From contig CALJBF010000161.1 of the NCBI GenBank assembly GCA_938027385.1, forward strand, positions 1 to 8,034: DNA of 8,034 nt, read 5' to 3'. A program made the translations under genes and the position numbers. The notes beneath the pieces are model-generated. The model saw only the letters and a list, made by a program, of their open reading frames with translations, searched no databases and was not told where the DNA came from. This stretch comes from an uncultured Porphyromonadaceae bacterium (GTDB lineage Bacteria > Bacteroidota > Bacteroidia > Bacteroidales > Muribaculaceae). Shown one piece after another: positions 8,021 through 8,034 of the stretch; position 1 is the stretch's first letter, and each line of letters opens with the position of its first letter.

Positions 8021-8034
8021 AAACCATCATATCT
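8017..8034 (+). CDS. Start of a downstream gene in the TPR operon (3' partial)
   Basis: The ATG at 8017 overlaps the TGA of the TPR gene in the sequence ATGA. Only six codons are visible (MKTIIS) before the window ends. The ATGA overlap is a common sign of translational coupling within an operon. The basic and then hydrophobic start would suit a signal peptide or a first membrane segment, but six residues are too few to name a family. Confidence 0.55.

Overview
The window looks like a piece of a Bacteroidales chromosome, probably a gut lineage such as Muribaculaceae. Three things point there: a huge surface protein built from fibronectin type III and jelly-roll ('choice-of-anchor J') modules with a type IX-secretion-like C-terminal tail, a TAnnTTTG-type promoter element in front of a gene, and no clear Shine-Dalgarno sequences. 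The DNA is GC-rich in third codon positions but still uses ATA for isoleucine freely. The family-level assignment is inference only; no rRNA or other phylogenetic marker is present.

Layout. Positions 2-4204 (+) hold the 3' part of a very large multidomain secreted protein whose start lies before the window. Its stop is followed by a perfect 54-base palindrome (4216-4269), in the convergent gap before a complete rubrerythrin gene read on the minus strand (4290-4874). A roughly 180-base divergent intergenic region holds a Bacteroidales-type -7 promoter element. It drives a complete, signal-peptide-bearing tetratricopeptide-repeat protein of about 987 residues (5057-8020, +). The stop codon of that gene overlaps the ATG of a further gene, of which only six codons are visible at the right edge.

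The genes do not form one pathway. The surface protein and the TPR protein both act in the cell envelope or outside the cell, while rubrerythrin is a cytoplasmic peroxide-detoxifying enzyme typical of anaerobes. The TPR gene and the truncated gene after it are probably one operon with translational coupling. I found no tRNA, rRNA, CRISPR array, insertion sequence or phage gene. The most unusual items are the loop-less palindrome between the convergent genes, the jelly-roll domain nested inside a fibronectin type III fold, and the promoter sitting almost on top of the TPR gene start. I see no strong case for a wholly new system here.
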